In this document: one piece after another, positions 17,282 through 25,890 of the stretch
Numbering within the stretch: position 1 is the first letter of the stretch
Layout: each line of letters starts with the position of its first letter
DNA from: a virus
IMG/VR virus record: IMGVR_UViG_3300032053_000017
Coordinates: 1-64,000 of that record
Length of the DNA stretch: 64,000 nucleotides
Direction: 5' to 3' (one strand)
Notes under the pieces: generated by a model
The model's input: only the letters and a program-made list of their open reading frames with translations
Database searches by the model: none
Told to the model about the DNA's origin: nothing
Made by a program: the position numbers and the translations under genes

Positions 17282-17457
17282 AGGCAATAGACGTCCGCCG
17301 GGCTGGCGAATATGTTAAGTGCGGGCAACTGATCGAGGTCGTCGACGGGCCAGGTGGTGTCGCCTGCGGCGTGGTGCTCCTCGGCAGTGGGGAGTTGCGG
17401 CGCATCGCGCTTAGCGAGCTGCGTGCGGTTCGTCAGAGTCAGGAGGTAAAGGCATGA
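17278..17457 (+). CDS. Hypothetical small protein
   Basis: A 59-residue protein whose ATG overlaps the polymerase stop (ATGA). It looks like a small beta-barrel (VKCGQLIEVVDG, then GVVLLGSGELRRIAL). Possibly a small nucleic-acid or polymerase-binding protein; no family recognised. Confidence 0.5.
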   Translation: MKAIDVRRAGEYVKCGQLIEVVDGPGGVACGVVLLGSGELRRIALSELRAVRQSQEVKA

Positions 17458-17735
17458 ACTTTGAGACGAGCTATCTGGAGTTCATCGAGGGTCTTATCCG
17501 TGGTGCTGCGCAGGCCAAGTGCTATCGCCATCATGCCCTTATGGGGGCCTACGCGACCATGGCTACTGTGATGCTCGCGGACCTTGTGCCAGGGTCGATG
17601 CTCTACGACGTGATCCGCCCGGGGCGGGATCTGATCGGCGAACCTTTTGGTGGCGCTCCAAGCGACATGAAGATGATCGCGAGCTTTCAGATGCTGTTGA
17701 CGGTGGTAGCAATGACTGAAGGGGTGGCGCTGTGA
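17454..17735 (+). CDS. Hypothetical helical protein
   Basis: A 93-residue, mostly helical protein with an AGGAGGTAAAGGC ribosome site. Two hydrophobic helices (MGAYATMATVMLADLV and MIASFQMLLTVVAM) could be membrane-associated or a packed bundle. It overlaps its neighbours by four bases on each side. Function unknown. Confidence 0.55.
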   Translation: MNFETSYLEFIEGLIRGAAQAKCYRHHALMGAYATMATVMLADLVPGSMLYDVIRPGRDLIGEPFGGAPSDMKMIASFQMLLTVVAMTEGVAL

Positions 17736-18448
17736 ACGAGTACCCGAAGATCCCGACGCTGTTCAAGCGGGGCGATGATCGCAAAGTTATCCCGTTTGAG
17801 TGGAGCGAGCCGGAGTTCGACTATTTGAGAGACAACTCGTGGGAGTTCACCGAAAAGGTGGATGGCACGAATATCCGTGTAGGACTTGAGCCGTTCCCGG
17901 AGTCGTCGGGCCGACCGTATGATGACTGGTTTTTACACATCGCCGGTCGTACGGACAAGTCGGATATCCCGCCGTTCCTGGTGGATAAGCTCATGAGCCT
18001 GTTCACGGCTGACAACCTGAAGGCGCTCTGGCGTGGTCAGAAGAACTGCGAGGAGTGCGGCGGCTTCGGTCGTGTCGGTCCGATGACATGCAGCTGTGTT
18101 GTGCCGTATCCGATCACACTCTATGGCGAAGGCTATGGTGCGCGGATCCAGAAGGGCGGCGGCAACTACATTAAGGACGGCGTGGACTTTGTTTTGTTCG
18201 ACGTCATGGTCGGAGGGATGTGGTTGCGCCGAACAGACGTTCATAGGATCGCTTCTGAACTGGGTATCAAGCATGTGCCGGTCATAGCGAGAGGCTTGTT
18301 GGGGGACGCGATCGATCTAGTCCACCACGGCATCTGCTCTGAGTGGGGACCCTTCACGGCTGAGGGGCTGGTGGCGCGGCCGGCGATAGAGCTTCGCGAT
18401 CGGCGTGGACGTCGGATAATTGGCAAGCTTAAGGAGAAGGACTTTTAG
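17732..18448 (+). CDS. RNA ligase with embedded zinc finger
   Basis: A 238-residue nucleotidyltransferase-fold ligase that seals 3'-OH/5'-phosphate RNA ends. Motif I KVDGTNIR carries the lysine that would be adenylated (about residue 42). GEGYG, EGLVARP (motif IV) and a C-terminal GKLKEKDF (motif V) follow. Between motifs I and IV is a CEECGGFG...TCSC zinc-finger insertion (about 108-130), unusual for the family. With RtcB and the tRNA cluster elsewhere in this window, it suggests active tRNA repair. GTG start overlapping the previous gene. Confidence 0.85.
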   Translation: MNEYPKIPTLFKRGDDRKVIPFEWSEPEFDYLRDNSWEFTEKVDGTNIRVGLEPFPESSGRPYDDWFLHIAGRTDKSDIPPFLVDKLMSLFTADNLKALWRGQKNCEECGGFGRVGPMTCSCVVPYPITLYGEGYGARIQKGGGNYIKDGVDFVLFDVMVGGMWLRRTDVHRIASELGIKHVPVIARGLLGDAIDLVHHGICSEWGPFTAEGLVARPAIELRDRRGRRIIGKLKEKDF

Positions 18449-18456
18449 GGTCAACT

Positions 18457-19032
18457 ATGAGAGAGCTACTTTTGGTCCAGAGGTATGGTCTGCTGCGGGG
18501 TTTCTTGAGGCAGGCTAAGCGCTACCGCAACCAGTCGCAGGTGGACTACTACATCGCGCGATTGGGAACGCTGCTCAGACAGCCGCGAAAGCGTGTAGTA
18601 TACAAGGTCGTTGACCTGTGGAGTGACGGCGTATACCACTCGTGCAATGTGGGCAAGCCACTCTGCTGTAAGTACATGTTTGGGTATCGGACCTCCCCGG
18701 TCGATGGGACGCGGCTGCTCGCCTTTGCGGAGCTTGCTGACGCTGTGCGGTTCCACGAGTGGTGGCACGGGCGTATCCTGGCTGGGGTCACGACGGAGTT
18801 GCCGCGGTATACGGACACTGTCGCGTACTGCTCTAGTGGTGGGTATCGTGGCGTTTCAGACTACCGCGATCGTGCATGGGTGCGACGCTGGTGGGCATCA
18901 TGGCCCAAGCCATTAGCAGAAGACCCGGACGCGCACGAAGCTCCGGAGGGTACGGTCGCTATAGCCGATTTTCGGCCGCTTGCCGAGGTGGCGCCTGATG
19001 GTACTTTGGTACAGGTAGAGTGCAGGAGGTAA
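18457..19032 (+). CDS. Hypothetical protein
   Basis: A 191-residue protein without a recognised domain. The N-terminus is basic and helical, followed by a Cys-containing segment (HSCNVGKPLCCKYMFGY) and a Trp-rich stretch (WVRRWWASWP). It starts at an ATG eight bases after the RNA ligase. Nothing ties it to RNA repair except position. Confidence 0.55.
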   Translation: MRELLLVQRYGLLRGFLRQAKRYRNQSQVDYYIARLGTLLRQPRKRVVYKVVDLWSDGVYHSCNVGKPLCCKYMFGYRTSPVDGTRLLAFAELADAVRFHEWWHGRILAGVTTELPRYTDTVAYCSSGGYRGVSDYRDRAWVRRWWASWPKPLAEDPDAHEAPEGTVAIADFRPLAEVAPDGTLVQVECRR

Positions 19033-19039
19033 CGGGTTA

Positions 19040-19333
19040 GTGGATACAAAAGACTGCGGCATGACGCCTATCTGTGATATCGGCGTTCACACTTTTGGTC
19101 GCCCATTGCAGGCCAAGATCCGCGATTTCGACAGTTTTACGACGGTCGAGATCGTGGTCTGTGGGGGGCCGCTGCAGCTTGATCACAGGATCGTGTTTTT
19201 CATCAACCTGCGCGACGACGCTCAGCTCGAGGCCGTGGTCAACGGCATACTAGAGGCCAGGCCGGAGCTCAGGGAGAAGCTGGTGCGTGAGGACATGGGT
19301 CCGGAAGGGACGGCGAATGATGGGCAGGCCTAA
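19040..19333 (+). CDS. Hypothetical protein
   Basis: A 97-residue protein with a GTG start after AGGAGGTAACGG. Beta strands in the middle (TTVEIVVCGG, HRIVFFINL) and a helical acidic end. It overlaps the next gene by 17 bases. No family recognised. Confidence 0.5.
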   Translation: MDTKDCGMTPICDIGVHTFGRPLQAKIRDFDSFTTVEIVVCGGPLQLDHRIVFFINLRDDAQLEAVVNGILEARPELREKLVREDMGPEGTANDGQA

Positions 19334-19763
19334 GCACGCAGCGGATAGCAATCCGCTGCCAACCAAGGTGACGGTAGACGTCTGCCGGTGGTGCGCGGCG
19401 CGCGGATTGCCGTGCGAGAAGTACGACATCCCTGAGCTCGGGCTGTCACAGCTGAGCTGGGAGGTCGCGGCGAGGATTGCCCTCGCCTGGAACGACGGCA
19501 ACGACCTCAGCCTTATACTCCGGCGGATCCAGGGGGCGATGGCGTCGAGGGGCAACCTTTCGGACAAGCAGGTGCTCAGCGAGATCCAGTGCGTGCTCAT
19601 GGCCGGCCGCGGGCCTATGGCGGAGGGTAAGCTCTACGGGCGGCCGTTTTCTGAGTGGCTGGATGTCGGGCGCGCGATGCAGGAGTTCGATATTCACGAT
19701 GCGGACGAGCTGCGCCGGCGGATGATCTATCTGAAGGGCGTGACTGCAATGGTGACGAAGTGA
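19317..19763 (+). CDS. Hypothetical protein
   Basis: A 148-residue protein. The ATG at 19317 is used because GGAAGGGA lies just before it; the 19320 ATG is equally possible. A VCRWCAARGLPC cluster near the N-terminus suggests a metal site, and the rest is helical. Function unknown. Confidence 0.5.
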   Translation: MMGRPKHAADSNPLPTKVTVDVCRWCAARGLPCEKYDIPELGLSQLSWEVAARIALAWNDGNDLSLILRRIQGAMASRGNLSDKQVLSEIQCVLMAGRGPMAEGKLYGRPFSEWLDVGRAMQEFDIHDADELRRRMIYLKGVTAMVTK

Positions 19764-20167
19764 GACTGCTCAGTTGGCTGCAGGACAGGTGGTACGCCGC
19801 GAGGTGTTTCGTGCAGCGCGGCCGCCGCGGCTGGTCGAATGGCGATTGGTGGATGGGGTATTCATACTTCGGGCAGGTCATGGCCGGCATACTGACGGAC
19901 CTGCGGGACAAGGGCAACGGCTACTGGTGTCCGGATATGCCATTCCCCAGTATCTTTTCTCAGGGCATCGCGTGCGACGATGGCGGTGCGGACAATGAGT
20001 GTCGCCTCTGGTGGCGTGCAACACTGACGACGATGATCGAGGGCTTCGAGCGGATGGCCAACGCCGAGGATCTGCTTGGTGATGCTTGGGCTAACCCGGA
20101 GACCGATCCACAGATTATTGAGGCGCTCAGGTTGTTCGCGCTGTACTGGCCGGCGCTGTGGGACTAA
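19760..20167 (+). CDS. Hypothetical Trp-rich protein
   Basis: A 135-residue protein. The GTG at 19760 overlaps the previous stop (GTGA), whereas the same frame stays open far upstream without a good ribosome site. It has Trp/Tyr-rich segments (GWSNGDWWMGYSYFG, YWCPDMPFP) and an acidic helical end. No family recognised. Confidence 0.5.
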   Translation: MRLLSWLQDRWYAARCFVQRGRRGWSNGDWWMGYSYFGQVMAGILTDLRDKGNGYWCPDMPFPSIFSQGIACDDGGADNECRLWWRATLTTMIEGFERMANAEDLLGDAWANPETDPQIIEALRLFALYWPALWD

Positions 20168-20170
20168 GAT

Positions 20171-20830
20171 ATGCATACGCGACTTAATCTTAACGCGCTG
20201 AGGCTGCCGCTGGCGGACGAGAGCATCGACACCATCATCACGGATCCACCGTGGCACTTTGACCGGCGCGTGAGTGCCAAGGCGAAGGCCGTTAAGGCGA
20301 GCGATTATCCTCTCATCGATGATGACAAGGTATTGAAGATGCTTGCTGAGATAAGTAGGGTCCTCAAGCCCGGGGCGCATCTCTATGTGTTCTGTCCTGA
20401 GCGCAAGCTTGAGCTGCTGCTTAACAGCTACCCGATGATGCTGGAACACTTTCATACACTTGTCTGGGTAAAGACGCGGAAGGATGGGACAGACCTGAGG
20501 ATTGGTCTCGGGCACTCATACCGCGCCGCGCATGAGTTTATCGTCTGCTTCTATCGGCGGTCGTATGAGGAGGCGGAGGCTGCACTGATGGGCAAGCCGG
20601 TAAAGTCGGTCAGGCGGCCGCTCCGGTCCAAGTCCATACCGAGCGTGTTCTTCGCGCCTCCGATAGGCGGGTCGCGCAAGCCACCAGAGATCTACGCCAC
20701 CTTAGCGCGGGCGAGCACGGTGCCGGGTACTGTTATCTTGGACCCATTTGCAGGATCTGACCCGCTTGGGCGGGCTGGCTTGGACGAGTACTTTACAGTC
20801 AGTGGAGACATCGGCTATGGCACAGGATGA
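20171..20830 (+). CDS. DNA adenine/cytosine-N4 methyltransferase
   Basis: A 219-residue SAM-dependent methyltransferase. Motif IV DPPW (about residue 27) comes first and the SAM-binding motif ILDPFAGSDPLG near the C-terminus (about residue 195), the circularly permuted beta order. DPPW rather than DPPY resembles the MT-A70/N6-adenine branch. The usual DPFxGSGTT motif reads GSDPL here, so SAM binding may be altered. It probably protects phage DNA from restriction. Confidence 0.8.
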   Translation: MHTRLNLNALRLPLADESIDTIITDPPWHFDRRVSAKAKAVKASDYPLIDDDKVLKMLAEISRVLKPGAHLYVFCPERKLELLLNSYPMMLEHFHTLVWVKTRKDGTDLRIGLGHSYRAAHEFIVCFYRRSYEEAEAALMGKPVKSVRRPLRSKSIPSVFFAPPIGGSRKPPEIYATLARASTVPGTVILDPFAGSDPLGRAGLDEYFTVSGDIGYGTG

Positions 20831-21242
20831 GACCGTCGCCAAGTGGCTCTATGAGCGCGTGAAGCCTCACTTCGGGGGCCGGTACCGCGATTATGTGGTA
20901 CTGCGCCGGCGTGTTCGTGACCTTGTTCAGGACTTCAGGGATCCTGATATGGTAGCTGTCATTTGTGCCCATATCATCGGCGAGCAACGCAGCGCGTTCA
21001 ACGCGCTTCAGTCATTGAACTTCTTTCACTTTACCTTTGTGCGGAACAGCTTGGGCTATCCGCCGGGAGCTTGGCGCTATGCGCGGTGGTTTTTTGATGA
21101 GCAGGACTCTAAGGTGCGGGCGTCCATTGACCATTGGCTGGTTTATTGGATGGACGCTATCAAGGACGGTGATACGCCCAGGCAACTTCGTGCTGCTCGG
21201 ATGCTGAACCGACTGAATGATGAACGGGGAGCGGTACTTTGA
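20817..21242 (+). CDS. Hypothetical protein
   Basis: A 141-residue, mainly helical protein with many aromatic residues (SLNFFHFTF, WRYARWFF). The ATG at 20817 overlaps the methyltransferase by 14 bases and has GGAG upstream. The position just before the helicase suggests a replication role, but no motif confirms it. Confidence 0.5.
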   Translation: MAQDETVAKWLYERVKPHFGGRYRDYVVLRRRVRDLVQDFRDPDMVAVICAHIIGEQRSAFNALQSLNFFHFTFVRNSLGYPPGAWRYARWFFDEQDSKVRASIDHWLVYWMDAIKDGDTPRQLRAARMLNRLNDERGAVL

Positions 21243-21258
21243 CCGAGGAGGTAGCGTG

Positions 21259-21513
21259 ATGGTAACGGTACGCAAGGTTCCTACGTGGTGTGTGGTGATT
21301 CACACATACGGGCATGGTATGAGTAGCGAGTGCCAGATCCAAACAACGACAGTCATGGGGGCCATCGCCGAGGTCCTGAGTTACATGACGCCAGAAGAAC
21401 AGGCGGCGGTTGATACTGTGGTCGTGACGCGCCTCTACAGTCTTAACGAGGCTACGCTGCCCGGCTCGACAGCTGGACTGAATGTATTTGGAGAGCAGGT
21501 AGAGGATGCCTGA
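21259..21513 (+). CDS. Hypothetical small protein
   Basis: An 84-residue protein with a strong GAGGAGG ribosome site; an adjacent GTG at 21256 is an alternative start. Beta-strand N-terminus (TWCVVIHTYG) and a helix in the middle. It overlaps the helicase by eight bases. Function unknown. Confidence 0.5.
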   Translation: MVTVRKVPTWCVVIHTYGHGMSSECQIQTTTVMGAIAEVLSYMTPEEQAAVDTVVVTRLYSLNEATLPGSTAGLNVFGEQVEDA

Positions 21514-22774
21514 TCTGACGCCCGACGAGGTCGAGCTTCTTGCCTTGTCAGCTCTGCGCACATCTGAGAGTGTGCAGTGGGCTATCAAGCAGGGGCTTCT
21601 CAGCTCAGCGTTTCAGAATGATGTCCACCGTCGGGCGTGGGAGTTGCTCGCGGAGCGCTCTGTGGGTGGTGGGATGCTGCCCGGTGCCGCTGATTTGGCT
21701 GCGCTCGGTGTGGTTGTTCTTGATGATGCTCGCGACTACGAGACGCATGTCAACGAGCTGGTGCGTTATGACATAGCGCGTCGTTCGCGCGTGATCCTGT
21801 TGGATTTGGTGCCAGCGCTGGACAATGACCCTGAGGGGGTAACCCATCGCATTGTTCAAGAGCTTTCTGCTGTGTCGACGCGTCAGGATGTGCACACGGG
21901 ATTTTCTGACAAGGACGCGGGCGTCCGCGCGCAGGAGGTCCAGAACCGTGTTCAGGCGCGTATCGAGGGGCGTAGCTGGGGTATCCCTACGGGTCTGCCT
22001 ATCTTCGATGACGAGGGCTCATCTTGGCAGCCAGGGGAACTTGTAGCTATCATGGGTATCCCTGGGTCTGGGAAGAGCTCGATGCTTGTCTACTTTTCCT
22101 GCGTTGCCTACCTCGCCGGTAAACGGATCCTCTTGCTCTCGCCGGAAAATTCAAAGCTGGACATGGAGTGGCGCGTTGATGTTTTTCTATCACAGCTTGA
22201 CGGTCCTGAGTGGGGGTTTACACTCAAGGACCTGCGTAACGGGACTGTCGATCTAGCCAAGTATGATGAGTGGGCCGAGAAGTTCGCCTTGCGCGACGAC
22301 TGGATAACTGTGGATTCGGGCCAGCGCGGGGAATTTACGGTCGAGGACGTCATTTCGCTGACCCGCGAGCATAAGCCTGATATCCTTGCGATCGACGGTT
22401 TTCACCTCCTTAGTGGGAAGGGCAAGAGTTGGGAGGTGATGTTCGATGCGGCGAAACGGATCAAGGGGCTGGCGCAGGGCATGGGTATCACAGTCCTCTG
22501 CGTGACGCAGGCCAACAGGGAGGCCGCTGTCATCCAGGAGGACACGCCCGAGCAACACCAGGCTGCGTATGGGAACGCGATCGTTGAGGATGCGAACCGC
22601 CTCATCTCGCTGGCGAAGGTGCGGGGAAATAAGCTGCAGCGGGTCTTCAGGGTGCCGAAGTTCAGGGACGGCCCTGAGGTCACCTACAGACAGTACCTTG
22701 AGTTTGATGTTAACCGGGGCGTCATCCGGCAGCTTCAACCTCAGGAAGGAGACAGGGGTCTTGTTGAGTTCTAG
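21506..22774 (+). CDS. dnaB: DnaB-like replicative helicase
   Basis: A 422-residue ring helicase of the RecA-fold SF4 family. A DnaB-type N-terminal helical domain (about 1-115) is followed by the ATPase. Walker A is GIPGSGKSS near residue 185, Walker B ILAIDGF near 297, and the sensor segment LCVTQANR near 332. The linker TGLPIFDDEG is the usual DnaB fold start. It should unwind the fork ahead of the UDG-polymerase and work with the separate primase encoded downstream. Confidence 0.9.
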   Translation: MPDLTPDEVELLALSALRTSESVQWAIKQGLLSSAFQNDVHRRAWELLAERSVGGGMLPGAADLAALGVVVLDDARDYETHVNELVRYDIARRSRVILLDLVPALDNDPEGVTHRIVQELSAVSTRQDVHTGFSDKDAGVRAQEVQNRVQARIEGRSWGIPTGLPIFDDEGSSWQPGELVAIMGIPGSGKSSMLVYFSCVAYLAGKRILLLSPENSKLDMEWRVDVFLSQLDGPEWGFTLKDLRNGTVDLAKYDEWAEKFALRDDWITVDSGQRGEFTVEDVISLTREHKPDILAIDGFHLLSGKGKSWEVMFDAAKRIKGLAQGMGITVLCVTQANREAAVIQEDTPEQHQAAYGNAIVEDANRLISLAKVRGNKLQRVFRVPKFRDGPEVTYRQYLEFDVNRGVIRQLQPQEGDRGLVEF

Positions 22775-22895
22775 GGTGATTCATCTGGTGCTGTGTTGTT
22801 TGCGCCGCCATGCGTGGAAGCCCTGGCAGCCGTTCTGCGACGTGTATCTGCGGAGGTGTCGTTATTGCCCGGCTCGTCAGAGAAGGTACAAATAA
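22761..22895 (+). CDS. Small Cys/His/Trp zinc-finger-like protein
   Basis: A 44-residue ORF from a TTG with AAGGAG upstream, ending in TAATG shared with the next gene. It has CCLRRHAW, then PFCDV, then CRYC, a C-H-C-C pattern seen in many tiny phage zinc-binding proteins. It overlaps the helicase end by 14 bases. Small size makes the call uncertain. Confidence 0.45.
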   Translation: MLSSRVIHLVLCCLRRHAWKPWQPFCDVYLRRCRYCPARQRRYK

Positions 22896-23041
22896 TGAAA
22901 GGGCCGCCCGTGTACAAGATCTACTGTTCGAAATGTGGCAAGTTTCTCTTCGAGACTGAGTTGACTGAGGGTGAGGCTTACTGCGTATGCGGCGGCGTCA
23001 CTGACCTGGCTAAGAACATTGGTCAACTGCCGCAGAGGTAG
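22895..23041 (+). CDS. Small zinc-ribbon protein
   Basis: A 48-residue protein with CSKCGKFLF and CVCGG, a classic two-knuckle zinc ribbon. The ATG at 22895 has AGAAGG upstream and shares its A with the previous stop. It lies between helicase and primase, so it may modulate replication proteins; that is inference. Confidence 0.55.
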   Translation: MKGPPVYKIYCSKCGKFLFETELTEGEAYCVCGGVTDLAKNIGQLPQR

Positions 23042-23094
23042 TATCCTACCGCCGGGTACCAGAACGCGCCCTCAGGGGCGTTAGAGGGTTGGTC

Positions 23095-24045
23095 TTGAAT
23101 ACAAAGATCTTCACGAAATATGGAAGTGCAAGCTACCGTCGCGAGGTGGCTGATGTTTTGGATATCCTCGGCGTAGAGGTCGTGCGCGTCGAGCAGAAGA
23201 CGCGTGACCCGTGGGCGCTCTGTCTGTGCCCCTTTCATGATGATCACTCGCCATCGTTTGCTATCTCGATCGAAACTGGGCACTGGGTCTGCTACGCGGG
23301 CTGCGGCGCGGGTCGATTGGAGGAGCTGGTAGCGCGTCTTCGTGGGATCTCTGAGGCTGATGCACTGCGGTGGCTTCAGGACATGGTGGCACCAGATCCT
23401 GGCACGGATGTGCTGGTTCAGGCGTTGAAACCCGCGGTTGGCGCGCTAGACACTCAGGCGGTGGTTCCGCCTTACGAGCATGGGAGAACATACCGTTACA
23501 TGATAGATAGGGGCTTCGAGCCCGCTACACTTAAGGAGTGGGATGTGGGGCAGGACCGTTCACGCGGTGCGGTGGTGCTGCCAGTAAGTTTCAAGGGTCG
23601 CGTCATGGGACTTATCTATCGGTATGTCAACCCGTTGGTGACTCCGAAGTATGTCTATACGCCGGGTCTTCAGGCATCAGATGTCCTGTTTGGCTGGGAC
23701 ATGCTGCCCGAGGTACCGTCCGAGGTCGTCGCGGTCGAGGGGCCGTTGGACGCGGTATGGCTTTGGCAGTGTGGGATCCCCGCGGTAGCACTGCTGGGTG
23801 CTCAAGTCTCGCGGGCGCAAGCTGCACTGCTGTCTGGCCGCACGCGCGTCGTTGTTCTGGCGCTGGATCATGATGACGCGGGGCGTCGGGGCACCGAGCA
23901 GGCATTGCGGCTGCTGGGCAAGCGGGTCAAGGTGCGTATCGCCAGTTTATCGAACGGGCGGAAAGATGTTCAGGAGTGTAACTGCATCGAGTTGAAGGTC
24001 GCCATATCGGAGGCGGTTGATGCCGCGGTGGGTGGCCTGCCATGA
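23095..24045 (+). CDS. DnaG-like primase (CHC2 zinc + TOPRIM)
   Basis: A 316-residue primase. The zinc domain reads CPFHDDHSPSF...CYAGCG (about 41-68). The TOPRIM region has VVAVEGPLDAVW with the catalytic Glu near residue 213 and LALDHDDAG near 262. It lacks a helicase domain, consistent with the separate DnaB. The TTG at 23095 is chosen because TTAGAGGG is well spaced from it; a TTG six bases earlier would sit on that site. Confidence 0.85.
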   Translation: MNTKIFTKYGSASYRREVADVLDILGVEVVRVEQKTRDPWALCLCPFHDDHSPSFAISIETGHWVCYAGCGAGRLEELVARLRGISEADALRWLQDMVAPDPGTDVLVQALKPAVGALDTQAVVPPYEHGRTYRYMIDRGFEPATLKEWDVGQDRSRGAVVLPVSFKGRVMGLIYRYVNPLVTPKYVYTPGLQASDVLFGWDMLPEVPSEVVAVEGPLDAVWLWQCGIPAVALLGAQVSRAQAALLSGRTRVVVLALDHDDAGRRGTEQALRLLGKRVKVRIASLSNGRKDVQECNCIELKVAISEAVDAAVGGLP

Positions 24046-24062
24046 CTGTGGTATACTATAAT
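24043..24062 (+). promoter_or_regulatory. Extended -10 promoter before sigma factor gene
   Basis: TGTGGTATACTATAAT carries a TGn extension and two overlapping -10 hexamers (TATACT 24052-24057, TATAAT 24057-24062), with no convincing -35. It lies in the 49-base gap between primase and the sigma-factor gene, 33 bases before that gene's ATG. Confidence 0.5.
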
Positions 24063-24094
24063 CGGCAGGGTTTTGTACACTGGAAGGGATTGTT

Positions 24095-24676
24095 ATGCAC
24101 GATGGGATGACCTTTGAGGGCTGCATGAAACGGTACGGGAACTTTGTTGAGGCGCATTCGCGCTGGCATATAGCCGGCTTTGATCGTGATGACGTCCGTC
24201 AGGAGATTATCGAGGTCATGATACGGTGTCTCCGCAACTACGACGTGTCGTTGAATGTTCCCTTCTACCCCTACTTCAAACGAGCAGTCATCAACCAGCT
24301 TTGTAAGCTGGGCTCACGCGGCCGCAAGCGGGCCCACCTCTTTGCGGAGGTAAGCCCATTGCCCGATGACCCGGATAAGGTGCCCGCTGCTCCTGAGCCA
24401 GATTTGACTGACCTGGCGGCGTCTAGTGAGTTTATCGCTCGGGTCAAAGACTTGAGTCTCGCGACTCGGACGGTTGTAACGAAGGTGTTGACCGGCAAGC
24501 CGGTGACGGCTGCCGAACGACGGGGTGCCCGTGTCGAGCTGTTCGACGCTTTGGGCGACGACGTGCGCGATTGGCGCTGTGCGCAGCGCGTACCATTGGA
24601 TAGTAAGGGACAACCGGCGCGACGGATCACAGCGGCGGTAAACTGGCGTCCTGCGGTAGCTCTAAGAGGAGGGTAG
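24095..24676 (+). CDS. Sigma-70-family RNA polymerase sigma factor
   Basis: A 193-residue protein. Residues about 25-75 match sigma region 2: GFDRDDVRQEIIEVMIRCLRNYD, then VPFYPYFKRAVINQL, then a basic KLGSRGRKR segment. This region binds the core enzyme clamp and melts the -10 element. The C-terminal part (about 110-170) is helical and could be a degenerate region 4. A phage sigma factor would redirect host RNA polymerase to phage promoters. It has its own upstream promoter-like element, as expected of a regulator. Confidence 0.7.
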   Translation: MHDGMTFEGCMKRYGNFVEAHSRWHIAGFDRDDVRQEIIEVMIRCLRNYDVSLNVPFYPYFKRAVINQLCKLGSRGRKRAHLFAEVSPLPDDPDKVPAAPEPDLTDLAASSEFIARVKDLSLATRTVVTKVLTGKPVTAAERRGARVELFDALGDDVRDWRCAQRVPLDSKGQPARRITAAVNWRPAVALRGG

Positions 24677-24681
24677 ACAAC

Positions 24682-25425
24682 TTGAGCGGTTACGGAAGGG
24701 GACTTGCTTACCTGGGTAAGGAGCGTGAGAAGCACGCTTTCAGGGGAAGTGGTATCAGGAAACTGTGGTTGACACAGGACGGTGATATCGCCAAGTTCAG
24801 GATCTTGACTGACGGCAACGAGACCTTTACGCACCTCTTTCACGAGGTGGCGATGTCGTCGCAGCGCGGCAAGGACTACACGAAGGACGTGCTCTGCACG
24901 CGCAGGCTGAACGAAGAGGCCGAGTTCATCGACGATGCGGATGCTTGCAAGTACTGCGCTGCAGGATTGCCTGGCAAGCCGAAGGGCGTGCTTTTGGTCT
25001 ACCTCTACGCGGTCGCGCACAAGTACCCAGACGCAGAGGGCAAGTGGACGAGGGCCATGCGGGGCGAAGTGCCGATCTTCATCGAGAAGATCAACGAGGT
25101 ACGCATCTGGCTCATACGCAACCGGATGGTTGATATGGTCGCTGACAAGTTCGGCGAGTTGGGGACACTGCTGGACCGGAACTGGGATCTGAAGCGATTT
25201 GGCAAGACCGGCGAGGGTCCGGTGCAGTACATCTTCGAGGGGAAGGACCCGGGACCGCCCAGCGCAGAGTGTGCTCAGGCGATCCAGACTCTTCGCCCGC
25301 TGGATGAGGTTGTGTTGGAGGAGTTCGGCGGTGAGCCGGTGAAGACCGCGGTTGAGCCTGCTGCTGAGGTTGCAGGCGGCGCGGCCGACACGGTCCCGCC
25401 CGACGACGAGGTCGGTTTCGACTAG
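24682..25425 (+). CDS. Putative single-stranded DNA-binding protein
   Basis: A 247-residue protein with a TTG start. The core (FRILTDGNETFTH, a CTRR...CKYC metal site near residues 74-94, and aromatic/basic segments) is followed by a Pro/Ala spacer and an acidic tip (PPDDEVGFD), the layout of gp32-like SSBs. It sits between the primase/sigma genes and RecA. The role is inferred from layout and position rather than a diagnostic motif. Confidence 0.55.
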   Translation: MSGYGRGLAYLGKEREKHAFRGSGIRKLWLTQDGDIAKFRILTDGNETFTHLFHEVAMSSQRGKDYTKDVLCTRRLNEEAEFIDDADACKYCAAGLPGKPKGVLLVYLYAVAHKYPDAEGKWTRAMRGEVPIFIEKINEVRIWLIRNRMVDMVADKFGELGTLLDRNWDLKRFGKTGEGPVQYIFEGKDPGPPSAECAQAIQTLRPLDEVVLEEFGGEPVKTAVEPAAEVAGGAADTVPPDDEVGFD

Positions 25426-25428
25426 ACC

Positions 25429-25890
25429 GTGCCAGGACGTAGGACAAATAAGACAGCCGAGGGCGTCGAGCCCCTGACCATATCGGTTACGCTCGGCGCC
25501 ACTATCCCGACAGGTGACTTCGGGAACGTACGGCCCACGGTCGAGATCAAGAACATCAGGCTCGACCAGCCGTTGGAGCCGCAGCTTGAGCACGCCCTGG
25601 CCGCGGCGGGCAAGGCCTGGCTCGCTATCGACGATGAGATTGAGCATCGCGTGATGGACATGCTGTCTATCGATGCAGGCTCAACTGAGACGCCGACGCT
25701 GCGCGACCGGGTGGCTAGGCTCGAGACCTGGCAGACTACGGTTCGAAAGAACACCAAGGTTATTGTGGACGAGGTGCGGAGACAGAAGGACGTGCTGGAG
25801 AAGCCGAAGGGGAAGAAGAAGGAGGCTATTGGTGAGCACAGTCAGGATAGTGGAGATAGCGCACGGGAGGCCGATGGTGAACAGGGATAG
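25429..25890 (+). CDS. Hypothetical protein
   Basis: A 153-residue protein with a GTG start four bases after the SSB candidate. Basic N-terminal tip, beta-rich segment (TISVTLGATIPTGDFGNV, then PTVEIKNIRL), a long helix with coiled-coil character (about 95-130) and a polar Lys/Glu-rich tail. Function unknown; a replication accessory is possible. Confidence 0.55.
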   Translation: MPGRRTNKTAEGVEPLTISVTLGATIPTGDFGNVRPTVEIKNIRLDQPLEPQLEHALAAAGKAWLAIDDEIEHRVMDMLSIDAGSTETPTLRDRVARLETWQTTVRKNTKVIVDEVRRQKDVLEKPKGKKKEAIGEHSQDSGDSAREADGEQG

